Part shown: in pieces, positions 9,079-17,331 of the stretch
How positions within the stretch are numbered: the stretch's first letter is position 1
How the letters are laid out: the number at the start of each line of letters is the position of its first letter
NCBI GenBank assembly: GCA_946482005.1
Contig: CAMLPV010000003.1
Span: 62,001-126,000, forward strand
Direction of reading: 5' to 3'
From: an uncultured Gilliamella sp.
GTDB taxonomy: Bacteria > Pseudomonadota > Gammaproteobacteria > Enterobacterales > Orbaceae
DNA: 64,000 nt
The notes under the pieces: generated by a model
Databases searched by the model: none
Seen by the model: only the letters and a program-made list of their open reading frames with translations
Told to the model about the DNA's origin: nothing
Made by a program: the position numbers and the translations under genes

Positions 9079-9269
9079 TAGGTTACTGTATGAATTGAAA
9101 GTGGCAGATTATAGCAAATCCCAATTTAATTTTCGAATAATTTATCTGGCGATAATGGTTATAAAGCAAGTTGAGCAACTGATTTTTTTGACGGATAAAC
9201 GACGAGCTTTTTTCACAAATTTACTGAAAAACGCTATAATAACTAGTAATTTTTTATTTTGGATCATAC

Positions 9270-10232
9270 ATGCAATCAGTCAAAAAAACCGTTTTACATC
9301 ACCGCAATAAACATATTAATGGTTATCCATTTGATTTACTTATTAAAACATTACCCGAGCTAGCAAATTTTGTTAAACCTAACCAATTTGGTCGGGTGAC
9401 GATTGATTTTGCCGATCCTCTTGCGGTCAAAACGCTCAACAAAGCACTGTTATTGCACTATTATCAACTCTCCTATTGGGATATTCCCGACAATTATCTC
9501 TGCCCGCCAATTCCGGGACGAGCAGATTATATTCACTATTTGGCCGATCTATTGGCTCAAGATAATCAAAATCAGACGCCTATCGGTAAGCAAGTTCGCA
9601 TATTAGATATTGGCGTTGGCGCAAATATAATTTATCCGATTATTGGATGTGCCGAGTATGGTTGGTCTTTTGTGGGTAGTGATATTAATCCTACATCCAT
9701 CAAAGTTGCGTCGTTAATAACAAAATCCAACGATCTATTAAAAAATACCCTCCAATGTCGCTTACAACTTAACAGCGAAGCTATTTTTGAAAATATCATT
9801 CAACCCAATGAGTTTTATCTAGCTAGCGTATGCAATCCACCTTTCCATCGCTCTGAACAAGAAGCCCATGCAACGGCTTACACCAAGCTACAAAAGTTAG
9901 GTAAAGTGAACTCTACTAAGGATAAAGTTATCCTTAATTTTGGTGGGCAACATGCTGAACTTTGGTGCAAAGGGGGGGAAAGTGCATTTATTGCCCGAAT
10001 GATAACAGAGAGCGTTAAATATAAAACGCAGTGCCTATGGTTTACCTCATTAGTATCAAAAAAAGAGTCGCTGGGTATTATAAAAAAACAACTGAAAAAT
10101 GTAGCGGTAACTGAATACAAAATTGTCGCGATGGCACAAGGCCAAAAAATCAGTCGTTTTGTCGCTTGGACGTTTTTCAATCCAAAAGAGCGAGAAATGC
10201 AGATTCAAAGAGTTGAGCAACGCACTTCGTGA
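9270..10232 (+). CDS. rlmF: 23S rRNA A1618 N6-methyltransferase
   Basis: A 320-residue SAM-dependent methyltransferase matching RlmF, which methylates N6 of A1618 in 23S rRNA. Visible landmarks are the N-terminal HHRNKHINGYPFDLL, the pre-catalytic YWDIPDNYLCPPIPGRADYIHYLADLL, the SAM-binding LDIGVGANIIYPIIG (motif I) and the catalytic NPPFHRS (an NPPF motif for exocyclic amino methylation). The SAM domain is followed by FGGQHAELWCKGGE, also typical. It is slightly longer than the 308-residue E. coli protein. It is monocistronic, with the CRISPR leader about 190 bp downstream. Confidence 0.93.
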   Translation: MQSVKKTVLHHRNKHINGYPFDLLIKTLPELANFVKPNQFGRVTIDFADPLAVKTLNKALLLHYYQLSYWDIPDNYLCPPIPGRADYIHYLADLLAQDNQNQTPIGKQVRILDIGVGANIIYPIIGCAEYGWSFVGSDINPTSIKVASLITKSNDLLKNTLQCRLQLNSEAIFENIIQPNEFYLASVCNPPFHRSEQEAHATAYTKLQKLGKVNSTKDKVILNFGGQHAELWCKGGESAFIARMITESVKYKTQCLWFTSLVSKKESLGIIKKQLKNVAVTEYKIVAMAQGQKISRFVAWTFFNPKEREMQIQRVEQRTS

Positions 10233-10419
10233 AGTCCAAAAAATTAGTGAGAAGTAGTTTTTTAAAAAATCAAAATCCATCATCGCTAACCCTTTTTTTT
10301 AGCCTAAAATAAAATCAATAAAAATCAAGATATTAGAAATCAGCTTAAAAAAAGGGTTTTTAAAATCAAAATTGCCCTTTGCCTTTTAGCAAACTATGTT
10401 TATAGTATGTTTTGTTCTA
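10233..10419 (+). promoter_or_regulatory. Presumed CRISPR leader
   Basis: 187 bp of AT-rich sequence between rlmF and the first repeat, with runs such as AAAAAAAGGGTTTTTAAAA. It is the presumed leader because the decayed repeat lies at the opposite end of the array, which marks the leader-distal end. No promoter was assigned. Confidence 0.55.
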
Positions 10420-11467
10420 GTTTAATGCCGTGTAGGCAGTTTAGAAAATACTCGAATCAGCCAACGAGTTCATAAACTCGTTTAATGCCGTGTAGGCAGT
10501 TTAGAAATCACGCACTCAAAGTTATCAAGCCGAATTAGCGTTTAATGCCGTGTAGGCAGTTTAGAAAATTAATATAATCACGAACGCGATTAATATCATG
10601 TTTAATGCCGTGTAGGCAGTTTAGAAATCACTATTTTGCTCAACGTCATGCCATTTCGCGTTTAATGCCGTGTAGGCAGTTTAGAAATTCATCAATCATA
10701 TTCGAGTATGATGCTAACCGTTTAATGCCGTGTAGGCAGTTTAGAAAGTTCTCAAAAAATGGGAAAAAATCTTCATCAGGTTTAATGCCGTGTAGGCAGT
10801 TTAGAAAATAATCATTCTCTAAACGACGAGCTGATTTCTGTTTAATGCCGTGTAGGCAGTTTAGAAAAAATGGTGCCGATACGTCAATTGCTGATTTAAG
10901 TTTAATGCCGTGTAGGCAGTTTAGAAATGAATTCGGTAGAAATATCGCCCAAGCTTATTGTTTAATGCCGTGTAGGCAGTTTAGAAACTCAACCTTCTCA
11001 AGTGCTTCTTCTTTTGTATGTTTAATGCCGTGTAGGCAGTTTAGAAATTATTGAAATAAAGTTTTTTTAACGTTATTTTGTTTAATGCCGTGTAGGCAGT
11101 TTAGAAATTCGACATTATCGTCGAACTCTGTTCCAATTAGTTTAATGCCGTGTAGGCAGTTTAGAAATAACGATACCGGGTGATGTTCGTTCGACTGCAG
11201 TTTAATGCCGTGTAGGCAGTTTAGAAAACCAAGGATGTACCCCTTTGCGGTATAGCTATGTTTAATGCCGTGTAGGCAGTTTAGAAATATCACGGCACGA
11301 TCAACGGGTTACAGGAAAGGTTTAATGCCGTGTAGGCAGTTTAGAAATGTTAACGACATTTGGCGGGTTATTTATGCTGGTTTAATGCCGTGTAGGCAGT
11401 TTAGAAAGTATAAACGCTCAAGCCGTTCCCTCGCTTCTTGTTCACTGTCGTGTAGGCCGTATCCTAT
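10420..11467 (+). CRISPR. Type I-F-like CRISPR array, 17 repeats plus one decayed repeat, 17 spacers
   Basis: Seventeen identical 28-bp repeats start at 10420 and recur every 60 bp to 11380, separated by 32-bp spacers. The repeat begins GTTTAATGCCGTGTAGGC and ends TTTAGAAA, with the TGCC/GGCA stem of subtype I-F repeats. An 18th, degenerate copy at 11440-11467 begins GTTCACTGTCG and loses the 3' end. All spacers differ. Strand is given by the I-F convention and by the decayed 3' end. No cas gene lies in this window, so any Cas1, Cas2-3 and Csy proteins must be encoded elsewhere or be absent. Several spacers read as open coding fragments (e.g. 10448-10479), consistent with foreign-gene origin. 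Confidence 0.98.
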
Positions 11468-11551
11468 TTTCCAAAAAAAATTGAGGAACAGGGAGGAACC
11501 CCTTAATTCCCCAACAAATAAAAATCCGTTGTTAGACTCAATACAATTGGT

Positions 11552-12412
11552 TTACTTTTCCATTAACTTACTATGATATTGCCGCCGATACTCTGTTGGG
11601 GTTCGTTCGGTTTTTTTTCTAAAGATGCGGCAAAAGTAGTTACTATCTTTAAAGCCTGCATCTAGGGCGATTTCTTTGACGTTTAACGCGTAACCTTTAA
11701 GTAGTGATTTGGCATACTCTAGGCGAATGTGATTAAGGTATTCGTTTAGGCCAATTTTGCCTTCATTCTGGAATAGGTAAGATAAATAATTGGGTGAGAT
11801 ATAGAACATTTTAGCTAAAAATTGGCGACTGATATCTTCTCGAAAATGGGTGTCGATATATTGACGTATTGCTTCGAATAAGCTGGTGGTTTTGGATGCG
11901 GTTTTTATGTCGGTATTAAGTAAATCAAGAGTGTTACTAAGCAGGCTCTGTATCAAATAATAGCCGGTTTGGTTTTGGGATTGGTTTTGCCAAGTTAACT
12001 CGGATAATGCTTGAATAATAAAGGTTCCAACACGTGGACCTCGTCTTGGGGTGCTAATTTGCCCTTTAGGAATTAATTGTGAACCATCCCAGTGTAAAAC
12101 GCTAATGCCAATTTGTTGTTTACCAAATAAAATACTTAACGATGTTGAAGGCGTTGTCCAAATAGGTTTATTCCAACTGTTGGCAGTGATGTAAAGTAAA
12201 TCATCTGTAGCTAATTCTTTTTCCACTAAATTAGTTTCGTCATTGCCCCATTGCATCTTTAAGTTTCCCTCTAGAATGATTTCTAATCTAGGAAAGTCTA
12301 CTTGATAAGCGAGAGAAGGGGCTGAGTTACGACTATTAGAGAAAAAAATATTTTTGAAATTGTTAGCTTTGTCTAAATAATTTTTGATGGTTTGTTCAAT
12401 TGATAGTTCCAT
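11552..12412 (-). CDS. yijO: AraC-family regulator of the frw/pfl cluster
   Basis: A 286-residue regulator resembling E. coli YijO: the opening KANNFKNIFFSNSRNSAPSL and the segment LSILFGKQQIGISVLHWDGS are what I expect of that protein. A divergent N-terminal sensor region (1-170) is followed by an AraC DNA-binding domain (about 185-283) with YISPNYLSYLFQNEG and the closing AGFKDSNYFCRIFRKKTERTPTEYR. It is divergent from frwD by 184 bp. Beside the frw, pflDC and fsaB genes it is the obvious candidate activator, as its E. coli counterpart sits at the end of the same locus. The effector is unknown. Confidence 0.83.
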   Translation of the reverse strand: MELSIEQTIKNYLDKANNFKNIFFSNSRNSAPSLAYQVDFPRLEIILEGNLKMQWGNDETNLVEKELATDDLLYITANSWNKPIWTTPSTSLSILFGKQQIGISVLHWDGSQLIPKGQISTPRRGPRVGTFIIQALSELTWQNQSQNQTGYYLIQSLLSNTLDLLNTDIKTASKTTSLFEAIRQYIDTHFREDISRQFLAKMFYISPNYLSYLFQNEGKIGLNEYLNHIRLEYAKSLLKGYALNVKEIALDAGFKDSNYFCRIFRKKTERTPTEYRRQYHSKLMEK

Positions 12413-12596
12413 CTAGTTCCATCCTTTAAGCTTACAAATAACCAATAGATTATATATCGAGTCTAATTTTCTGTCATGAGTTTAAGATAGCTAACTTATT
12501 CAAATAATAATTATCTGTATGTATATAATTTGATTATTGATTTAACATTTTTAATGCACAATAATAACCATTATGTTGAATAAAGAGTGTTGTTAA

Positions 12597-12941
12597 ATGA
12601 CAAAATTAAATGTATTAGCTATTACTTCATGTGTTGGCGGGGTTGCTCATACTTACATGGCTGCCGAACGTTTAGCTAAATTAGCTAAGCAGGAAAATTG
12701 GCTAATCAAAATAGAAACACAAGGTGCATTAGGAATTGATAGTGTTATTGAACCTCATGACATTGAGGTTGCTGATGTGGTAATTATTATTAGTAATGTC
12801 AATATCAAAAATAGAGAGCGTTTCAATAAGTCACGCTGTATTGAAATGGATATTAGCCAGTTTTTATTGGATAGTAGTAAATTATTGAATGTTGTAAATC
12901 GAGCGTCTAAATCACCTTATGGAGCTTGTATAAAACTATAA
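12597..12941 (+). CDS. frwD: PTS fructose-like EIIB component FrwD
   Basis: A 114-residue phosphocarrier. The active-site loop ITSCVGGVAHTYMAAE has the phospho-accepting Cys12 of the fructose-type EIIB family. KIETQGALGIDSVIE is the conserved second strand-helix. E. coli FrwD is 113 residues. It is a second EIIB in this cluster besides FrwB. It lies alone between yijO and convergent frwA, separated from frwCB, unlike E. coli where it follows pflC. The C-terminal tail (about 95-114) is poorly conserved. Phosphate would come from FrwA and pass to the sugar through FrwC. Confidence 0.88.
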   Translation: MTKLNVLAITSCVGGVAHTYMAAERLAKLAKQENWLIKIETQGALGIDSVIEPHDIEVADVVIIISNVNIKNRERFNKSRCIEMDISQFLLDSSKLLNVVNRASKSPYGACIKL

Positions 12942-12946
12942 AGTTT

Positions 12947-12977
12947 CATTCCGTCAATGATTGGTATTAACGGAATG
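12947..12977. terminator. Convergent terminator frwD/frwA
   Basis: CATTCCGT (12947-12954) pairs with ACGGAATG (12970-12977) between the ends of frwD and frwA, with T-rich sequence on both flanks. It is well placed to stop transcription from both sides. Confidence 0.65.
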
Positions 12978-12992
12978 TAGTTTTAAGAAAGT

Positions 12993-15497
12993 TTAGGCTA
13001 TTTCTAATTCTTTTTTTAGAATCTCTTCAATTTCTTGTGCAGTTGTACTGTTTAGTAAAGATGTCCTAAACTCCTCATGCATAATACGGCGAGCTAATTT
13101 TGAAAATATTCTCATATGTTGATCGCCAGCTGTGTGTTTGTTTAGGGTCAACATAATTACGATATTTACCTGTTCATCTCCCCATAATATTGGATCTGCA
13201 AGTTTAGTTACACTAATAGTTGATTGTTCTATATGCTCAGATTTGGTGTGAGGGATAGCAAACCCAAAACCTAAGGTTGTAGAAAATACATCTTCACGCA
13301 ACCAGATGTCTTCTTCTAATTTTTTAGGATAACGACACCTTTCTGCAATCAATAAATTATCAGTCATTCCTTTGATGACTTCTTCTTTACTTATCCAATT
13401 TGGATTTATTGTAATGGTTTCTTGAGTGATTAAAGGTATATCTGCTTGCTCCATACGGAATTGAGCAAGTAAATGCTCGACTTCAAGTGATGTTCGGCAA
13501 TTCATCGCTTTATTGAGTAATATCCGACAATCTGAACGGTTTAATTTTTTAAGACGAGCTTTGGTTGAAAGCAAGTTAGGTGAACTCATGCTCAATTCAT
13601 CAAACCCTAATCCAACTAATAACGGTAAGACAGATCCTTTGCTGGCAAGTTCGCCACAGATACCTATCCATTTACCATAATGATGTACTTCTTTTACGAT
13701 GTGATCTAATCCTCGTAAAAAAGCTGGATTTAAACTATTATAATGCTTGGTGACTTTTTCATTATCTCGATCTACAGCTAATAAATATTGGGTTAAATCG
13801 TTACTACCAATACTGAAAAAATCAATTTCTTCACAACATTGATCAATGATAAACATGATGGAAGGAACTTCTAGCATAATACCGAGTGGGATTTTTTCAT
13901 CAAAAGGGATTTTCTCATTACGTAAAGATTGTTTTATGATGGTCAATTCTTCCTTAATCCATAATATTTCTTCCATTGATGAGATCATCGGAATCATGAT
14001 TTTTAATTTACCATGTGCCGAAGCTCGTAATATCGCTCTTAATTGAGTTCGAAATAAAGTTAAAAACTCTTGATAGATGCGAACAGCTCGATAACCTAAA
14101 AATGGATTGTTTTCACTGGGAATATTTAAATAATTTACTGGTTTGTCACCACCAATATCAAATGTTCTAATAATGATTGTACGTTGCTTTGCAGCTTCGA
14201 TTGCTTGGCAAAAAGTATTATAAAGCTCGTCTTCGGATGGTTCGCAGTGGCGATCCATATACAGCATCTCGGTACGGAATAGACCAATTGATTCAGCTCC
14301 ATGATCAAAAGCAGTTTGCGCCTCTAATGGGTGAGCAATATTGGCTGCTATTTCAAGTTTTATGCCATCAGCAGTCGAACCAGGAATATCAATAAAGATT
14401 TTTTCTTTATCTTTTAAGCGGTTATTAAGAGCAGATTCAGATTGGTAATAACGAATAACTTCTGGTGATAAATCATAGGCAACAAGACCTAAATCTCCAT
14501 CAATTTGGATTTGTTGATTAAGATAATTTTCTAATATCTCCATGTTAACACTAACTAATGTTGGAATATTAAAAGATCTCGCTAATATTACTGTGTGTGA
14601 TGTAGTTCCTCCTTTGACTAACAGTAAACCTTTTAAATATTTTTTATCTAATTCTAAAAATTGACTTGGAGTAAGTTCATCAGCAATACAAATTGATGGC
14701 TCGGTTAATTTATTGTTAAATTGCAAATTTTTATCGCCATATGTTTGCTGTAATAATTGATAGCACACATCACGAATGTCGAGTTCTCGTTCTTTTAAAT
14801 AGTCACTGCCTGATTGAATTAATTGCTCACTAAAAAATTTAGCTGTATTTACTATTGCTGAACCAGCCGACAAATTTTGTTCTATATTTAATTCGATTTG
14901 TTCATAAAAGGAGGGATCTTCTAGGATTGCCAAATGTGCACTAAGAATGTCTTTAGAGGTATCTGCTGAACAATCAATTTGTAATGATATTAATTTTCTT
15001 AACTTAGTGATTGCTTGTTTAACTAGCTCTTTTTCAGATTTACTTGAGTTGGCAGAAGGGAAATCATTAAATTTAGTTAAATCAATATAATCAATTTTTT
15101 GCAACTTGCCATTTGCCACGCCATTACATACAGTTTTAGCGGTAATAATATTAGGATTTAAATTTTTTAAGGAGCGTGGTAACGGTATTATTTCATCAGT
15201 AGCATTATTGATTAACTCTTCATCACAAAACGGTAATTCTTTGTCAATAAATGTAACCAACCGTAGATAAGCCTGTTCTTCATCATCTCCCGATATGAAT
15301 AAATGACAGGCATCATTTAATAAAGTATTGGTGCTTATTAGTGATAAGGTGCTTTTAGCATCACCTTTAGCATTTGTGCGCAAATTATGCCATTCAAAAT
15401 TGCTCCTAAATTGGTCACAGATGGCTTTAATCGTGCTAGCCGGTCGAGCATGTATACCATTAGGTAGCGTGCAAATAAATTCAATTTTTTTCGACAT
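12993..15497 (-). CDS. frwA: PTS multiphosphoryl transfer protein FrwA (HPr-EI-EIIA)
   Basis: An 834-residue three-domain fusion, nearly the length of E. coli FrwA (833). I start at MSKKIEF (ATG ending at 15497), preceded by GGGAG seven bases upstream, rather than 17 codons earlier. HPr is at about 1-90 with NGIHARPAS (His16). The EI domain is at about 115-670, with the phosphohistidine loop GGTTSHTVILAR, the PEP-site segments GLFRTEMLYMDR, GGDKPVNYLN and GSNDLTQYLLAVDRDN, and GICGELASKG. The EIIA domain is at about 690-834 with FAIPHTKSEHIE. It draws phosphate from PEP and feeds FrwB/FrwD without the general PTS proteins. It is divergent from frwC. Confidence 0.95.
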   Translation of the reverse strand: MSKKIEFICTLPNGIHARPASTIKAICDQFRSNFEWHNLRTNAKGDAKSTLSLISTNTLLNDACHLFISGDDEEQAYLRLVTFIDKELPFCDEELINNATDEIIPLPRSLKNLNPNIITAKTVCNGVANGKLQKIDYIDLTKFNDFPSANSSKSEKELVKQAITKLRKLISLQIDCSADTSKDILSAHLAILEDPSFYEQIELNIEQNLSAGSAIVNTAKFFSEQLIQSGSDYLKERELDIRDVCYQLLQQTYGDKNLQFNNKLTEPSICIADELTPSQFLELDKKYLKGLLLVKGGTTSHTVILARSFNIPTLVSVNMEILENYLNQQIQIDGDLGLVAYDLSPEVIRYYQSESALNNRLKDKEKIFIDIPGSTADGIKLEIAANIAHPLEAQTAFDHGAESIGLFRTEMLYMDRHCEPSEDELYNTFCQAIEAAKQRTIIIRTFDIGGDKPVNYLNIPSENNPFLGYRAVRIYQEFLTLFRTQLRAILRASAHGKLKIMIPMISSMEEILWIKEELTIIKQSLRNEKIPFDEKIPLGIMLEVPSIMFIIDQCCEEIDFFSIGSNDLTQYLLAVDRDNEKVTKHYNSLNPAFLRGLDHIVKEVHHYGKWIGICGELASKGSVLPLLVGLGFDELSMSSPNLLSTKARLKKLNRSDCRILLNKAMNCRTSLEVEHLLAQFRMEQADIPLITQETITINPNWISKEEVIKGMTDNLLIAERCRYPKKLEEDIWLREDVFSTTLGFGFAIPHTKSEHIEQSTISVTKLADPILWGDEQVNIVIMLTLNKHTAGDQHMRIFSKLARRIMHEEFRTSLLNSTTAQEIEEILKKELEIA

Positions 15498-15828
15498 ATT
15501 TATTCTCCCAATTAATTTTGGTGTTTTTATAACTTTAGTCATCATCAATAATTAAAAGAATAAATAACTATTAAAATTAAACTATACGAAAAATCCATGA
15601 ATAACTGGACAAAAGTAATATATAAATAAATATGTGATCTTTGTCACGGTTTAACTTTTGCCGATATTCATGAAAAAAATTTAATTTTTTTGAGCTATAT
15701 CTCATTTTTAAATAGACAGTACAAAAATCCAGTAAATATGATTTATTTACTCTGTGGTTATTAATAAACATTTTCTACTATAAAAATGTTTTAAAAAAAT
15801 AAAAAAATTAAAAAATGAGGTATTAAGT
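15498..15828. promoter_or_regulatory. Divergent frwA/frwC control region
   Basis: 331 bp of very AT-rich DNA with a CRP-like site at 15633-15648 near its middle. It presumably holds divergent promoters for frwA and for frwC-frwB-pflD-pflC-fsaB, plus YijO sites I could not define. Scattered A/T runs make by-eye -10 calls unreliable here. Confidence 0.6.
15633..15648. promoter_or_regulatory. Near-consensus CRP-cAMP site
   Basis: TGTGATCTTTGTCACG fits TGTGA-N6-TCACA with a single mismatch in the last position. It sits about 136 bp upstream of the frwA start and 180 bp upstream of frwC. Catabolite control of a PTS sugar operon is expected on general grounds. Confidence 0.7.
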
Positions 15829-16914
15829 ATGAGCGATTTACTATTAATTTTGAAAAACACGCGTCAGCATTTGATGACCGGCGTTTCTCATATGATTCCA
15901 TTTGTGGTATCTGGTGGTATTTTATTGGCCGTCTCTGTGATGCTATTAGGACAGGGCGGTGTGCCGGATCCAGTCAATGACCCTTTTTTAAATAAACTGT
16001 TTCAAATAGGTGCCGCTGGTTTAACGTTAATGATTCCTTTTTTGGCTGCATATGTTGGCTATTCAATTTCTGAGAGAGCCGCATTGGCACCTTGTGCAAT
16101 TGGAGCTTGGGTTGGAACAACTTTTGGCGCCGGTTTTTTTGGCGCTTTAATCGCTGGACTCATTGGTGGAATCATCGTTTTTTATCTTAAACGAATTAAA
16201 GTTCCACCTATCCTTAGATCTGTTATGCCTATATTTATTATTCCTATAGTCGGAACATTTTTGACCGCAGGCATCATGATGTGGGTACTTGGGGAACCAG
16301 TTGGTTTATTAACAACATCATTAACATCATGGTTGCGTAGTATGCAAGATGGCAGCATTGTTATTCTTGCTTTAATTATGGGAGCAATGTTGGGCTTCGA
16401 TTTGGGTGGACCGGTAAATAAAGTAGCTTATGCCTTTATGTTAATTTGTGTCGGTGAAGGTATTTACACTATTGTTGCCATCGCGGCAGTTGGTATTGCC
16501 GTGCCTTCAATTGGTACTGGTTTAGCAACACTAATTGGTAAAAATGTATTTAGTAAAGAAGAAAAAGAGACAGGTAAAGCAGCAATTGTTATGGGATTGG
16601 TGGGGGTAACTGAAGGTGCAATTCCTTTTGCAGCAGCCGATCCTTTAAAAATAATACCTTCTACTATGTTAGGTTCTGCTGTTGGTGGTGCGGTTGCCGC
16701 GCTATTAGGTGCTGAGTGTTATGCAGGATGGGGCGGGCTAATTGTATTACCTGTGGTAACTGGAAAGCTAAGTTTCATATTTGCTATTGCGGTCGGCTCG
16801 CTAACTTGTGCATTAGCAATTGTTTTTCTGAAAAAGTTTATCACTTCAAAAGTTAACATTAATAAAGAAGAATCTAATGACGAAGACATTGATATTTCTT
16901 TTGACATTGGTTAA
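15829..16914 (+). CDS. frwC: PTS fructose-like EIIC permease FrwC
   Basis: A 361-residue membrane permease of the fructose-type EIIC family (E. coli FrwC is 359). It opens with LMTGVSHMIPFVVSGGILLA, the usual first helix. Then come about nine more hydrophobic segments, LGFDLGGPVNKVAYAFML (the conserved sugar-site patch) and GVTEGAIPFAAADPLKIIP (the GxTExAIPF signature). It carries sugar inward while FrwB or FrwD phosphorylates it. It heads an apparent operon with frwB 27 bp downstream. The substrate is not fructose with certainty; see PflD. Confidence 0.93.
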   Translation: MSDLLLILKNTRQHLMTGVSHMIPFVVSGGILLAVSVMLLGQGGVPDPVNDPFLNKLFQIGAAGLTLMIPFLAAYVGYSISERAALAPCAIGAWVGTTFGAGFFGALIAGLIGGIIVFYLKRIKVPPILRSVMPIFIIPIVGTFLTAGIMMWVLGEPVGLLTTSLTSWLRSMQDGSIVILALIMGAMLGFDLGGPVNKVAYAFMLICVGEGIYTIVAIAAVGIAVPSIGTGLATLIGKNVFSKEEKETGKAAIVMGLVGVTEGAIPFAAADPLKIIPSTMLGSAVGGAVAALLGAECYAGWGGLIVLPVVTGKLSFIFAIAVGSLTCALAIVFLKKFITSKVNINKEESNDEDIDISFDIG

Positions 16915-16941
16915 GCATATTGAGAATTAAAGGAGAAAAAA

Positions 16942-17256
16942 ATGGTTAATATTATCGCAGTAACTGCTTGCCCTTCAGGTGTTGCCCATACTTACATGGC
17001 AGCGGAATCTTTAGAAAAAGCCGCAAAAGAGAAAGGATGGCAATGTAAAGTTGAGACTCAAGGTTCAATAGGTATTGAAAATGAGCTTACGGCGGAAGAT
17101 GTCGCTAATGCTGATTTCATTATATTAACAAATGATATAGGTATAAAAAATCAGGAACGCTTCAAAAATAAACCCATTGCTCGAATTGCAATTAGTGATG
17201 CGGTGAAGAAAGCAGATTTGATTTTAAAAAAAATTGAAGAAAATTTAAATAAATAA
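16942..17256 (+). CDS. frwB: PTS fructose-like EIIB component FrwB
   Basis: A 104-residue EIIB with VTACPSGVAHTYMAAE, whose Cys10 is the phosphorylation site, and KVETQGSIGIENELT. It is about the size of E. coli FrwB. It is close in sequence to FrwD (12597-12941), with the same CxxGVAHTYMAAE loop, implying an old duplication. A good ribosome site (AAGGAGA) precedes the ATG. It receives phosphate from the EIIA domain of FrwA and passes it to the sugar bound by FrwC. Confidence 0.93.
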   Translation: MVNIIAVTACPSGVAHTYMAAESLEKAAKEKGWQCKVETQGSIGIENELTAEDVANADFIILTNDIGIKNQERFKNKPIARIAISDAVKKADLILKKIEENLNK

Positions 17257-17285
17257 ATTTTTATTAGTAGTGATTTAATCAAAAA

Positions 17286-17310
17286 GGTTATAGCGGTAAA
17301 TGCTATAACC
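17286..17310 (+). terminator. Intercistronic hairpin frwB/pflD
   Basis: GGTTATAGC (17286-17294) pairs with GCTATAACC (17302-17310) around a 7-base loop, followed by TATTTAT. It lies 21 bp before the pflD start. It lacks a full T-tract, so it may be a leaky terminator or an mRNA-stabilising hairpin that sets the PTS-to-enzyme ratio. Confidence 0.55.
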
Positions 17311-17331
17311 TATTTATAAAGAGGTTATGTT

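Noticed and set aside
8939-9310. Plus-strand frame crossing from the antiporter 5' end into rlmF
   Set aside because: It overlaps two well-supported genes and has no recognisable protein features.
10605-11576. Open frames translating the CRISPR repeats as MPCRQFR or FLNCLHGIK repeat proteins
   Set aside because: They arise because the 60-bp repeat-spacer period is divisible by three, so one frame stays open by chance. They have no ribosome site or non-repeat content.
9270-12412. cas genes or another defence operon beside the CRISPR array
   Set aside because: The flanking genes are rlmF and an AraC regulator. No Cas, restriction-modification, toxin-antitoxin or reverse transcriptase signature was seen anywhere in the window.
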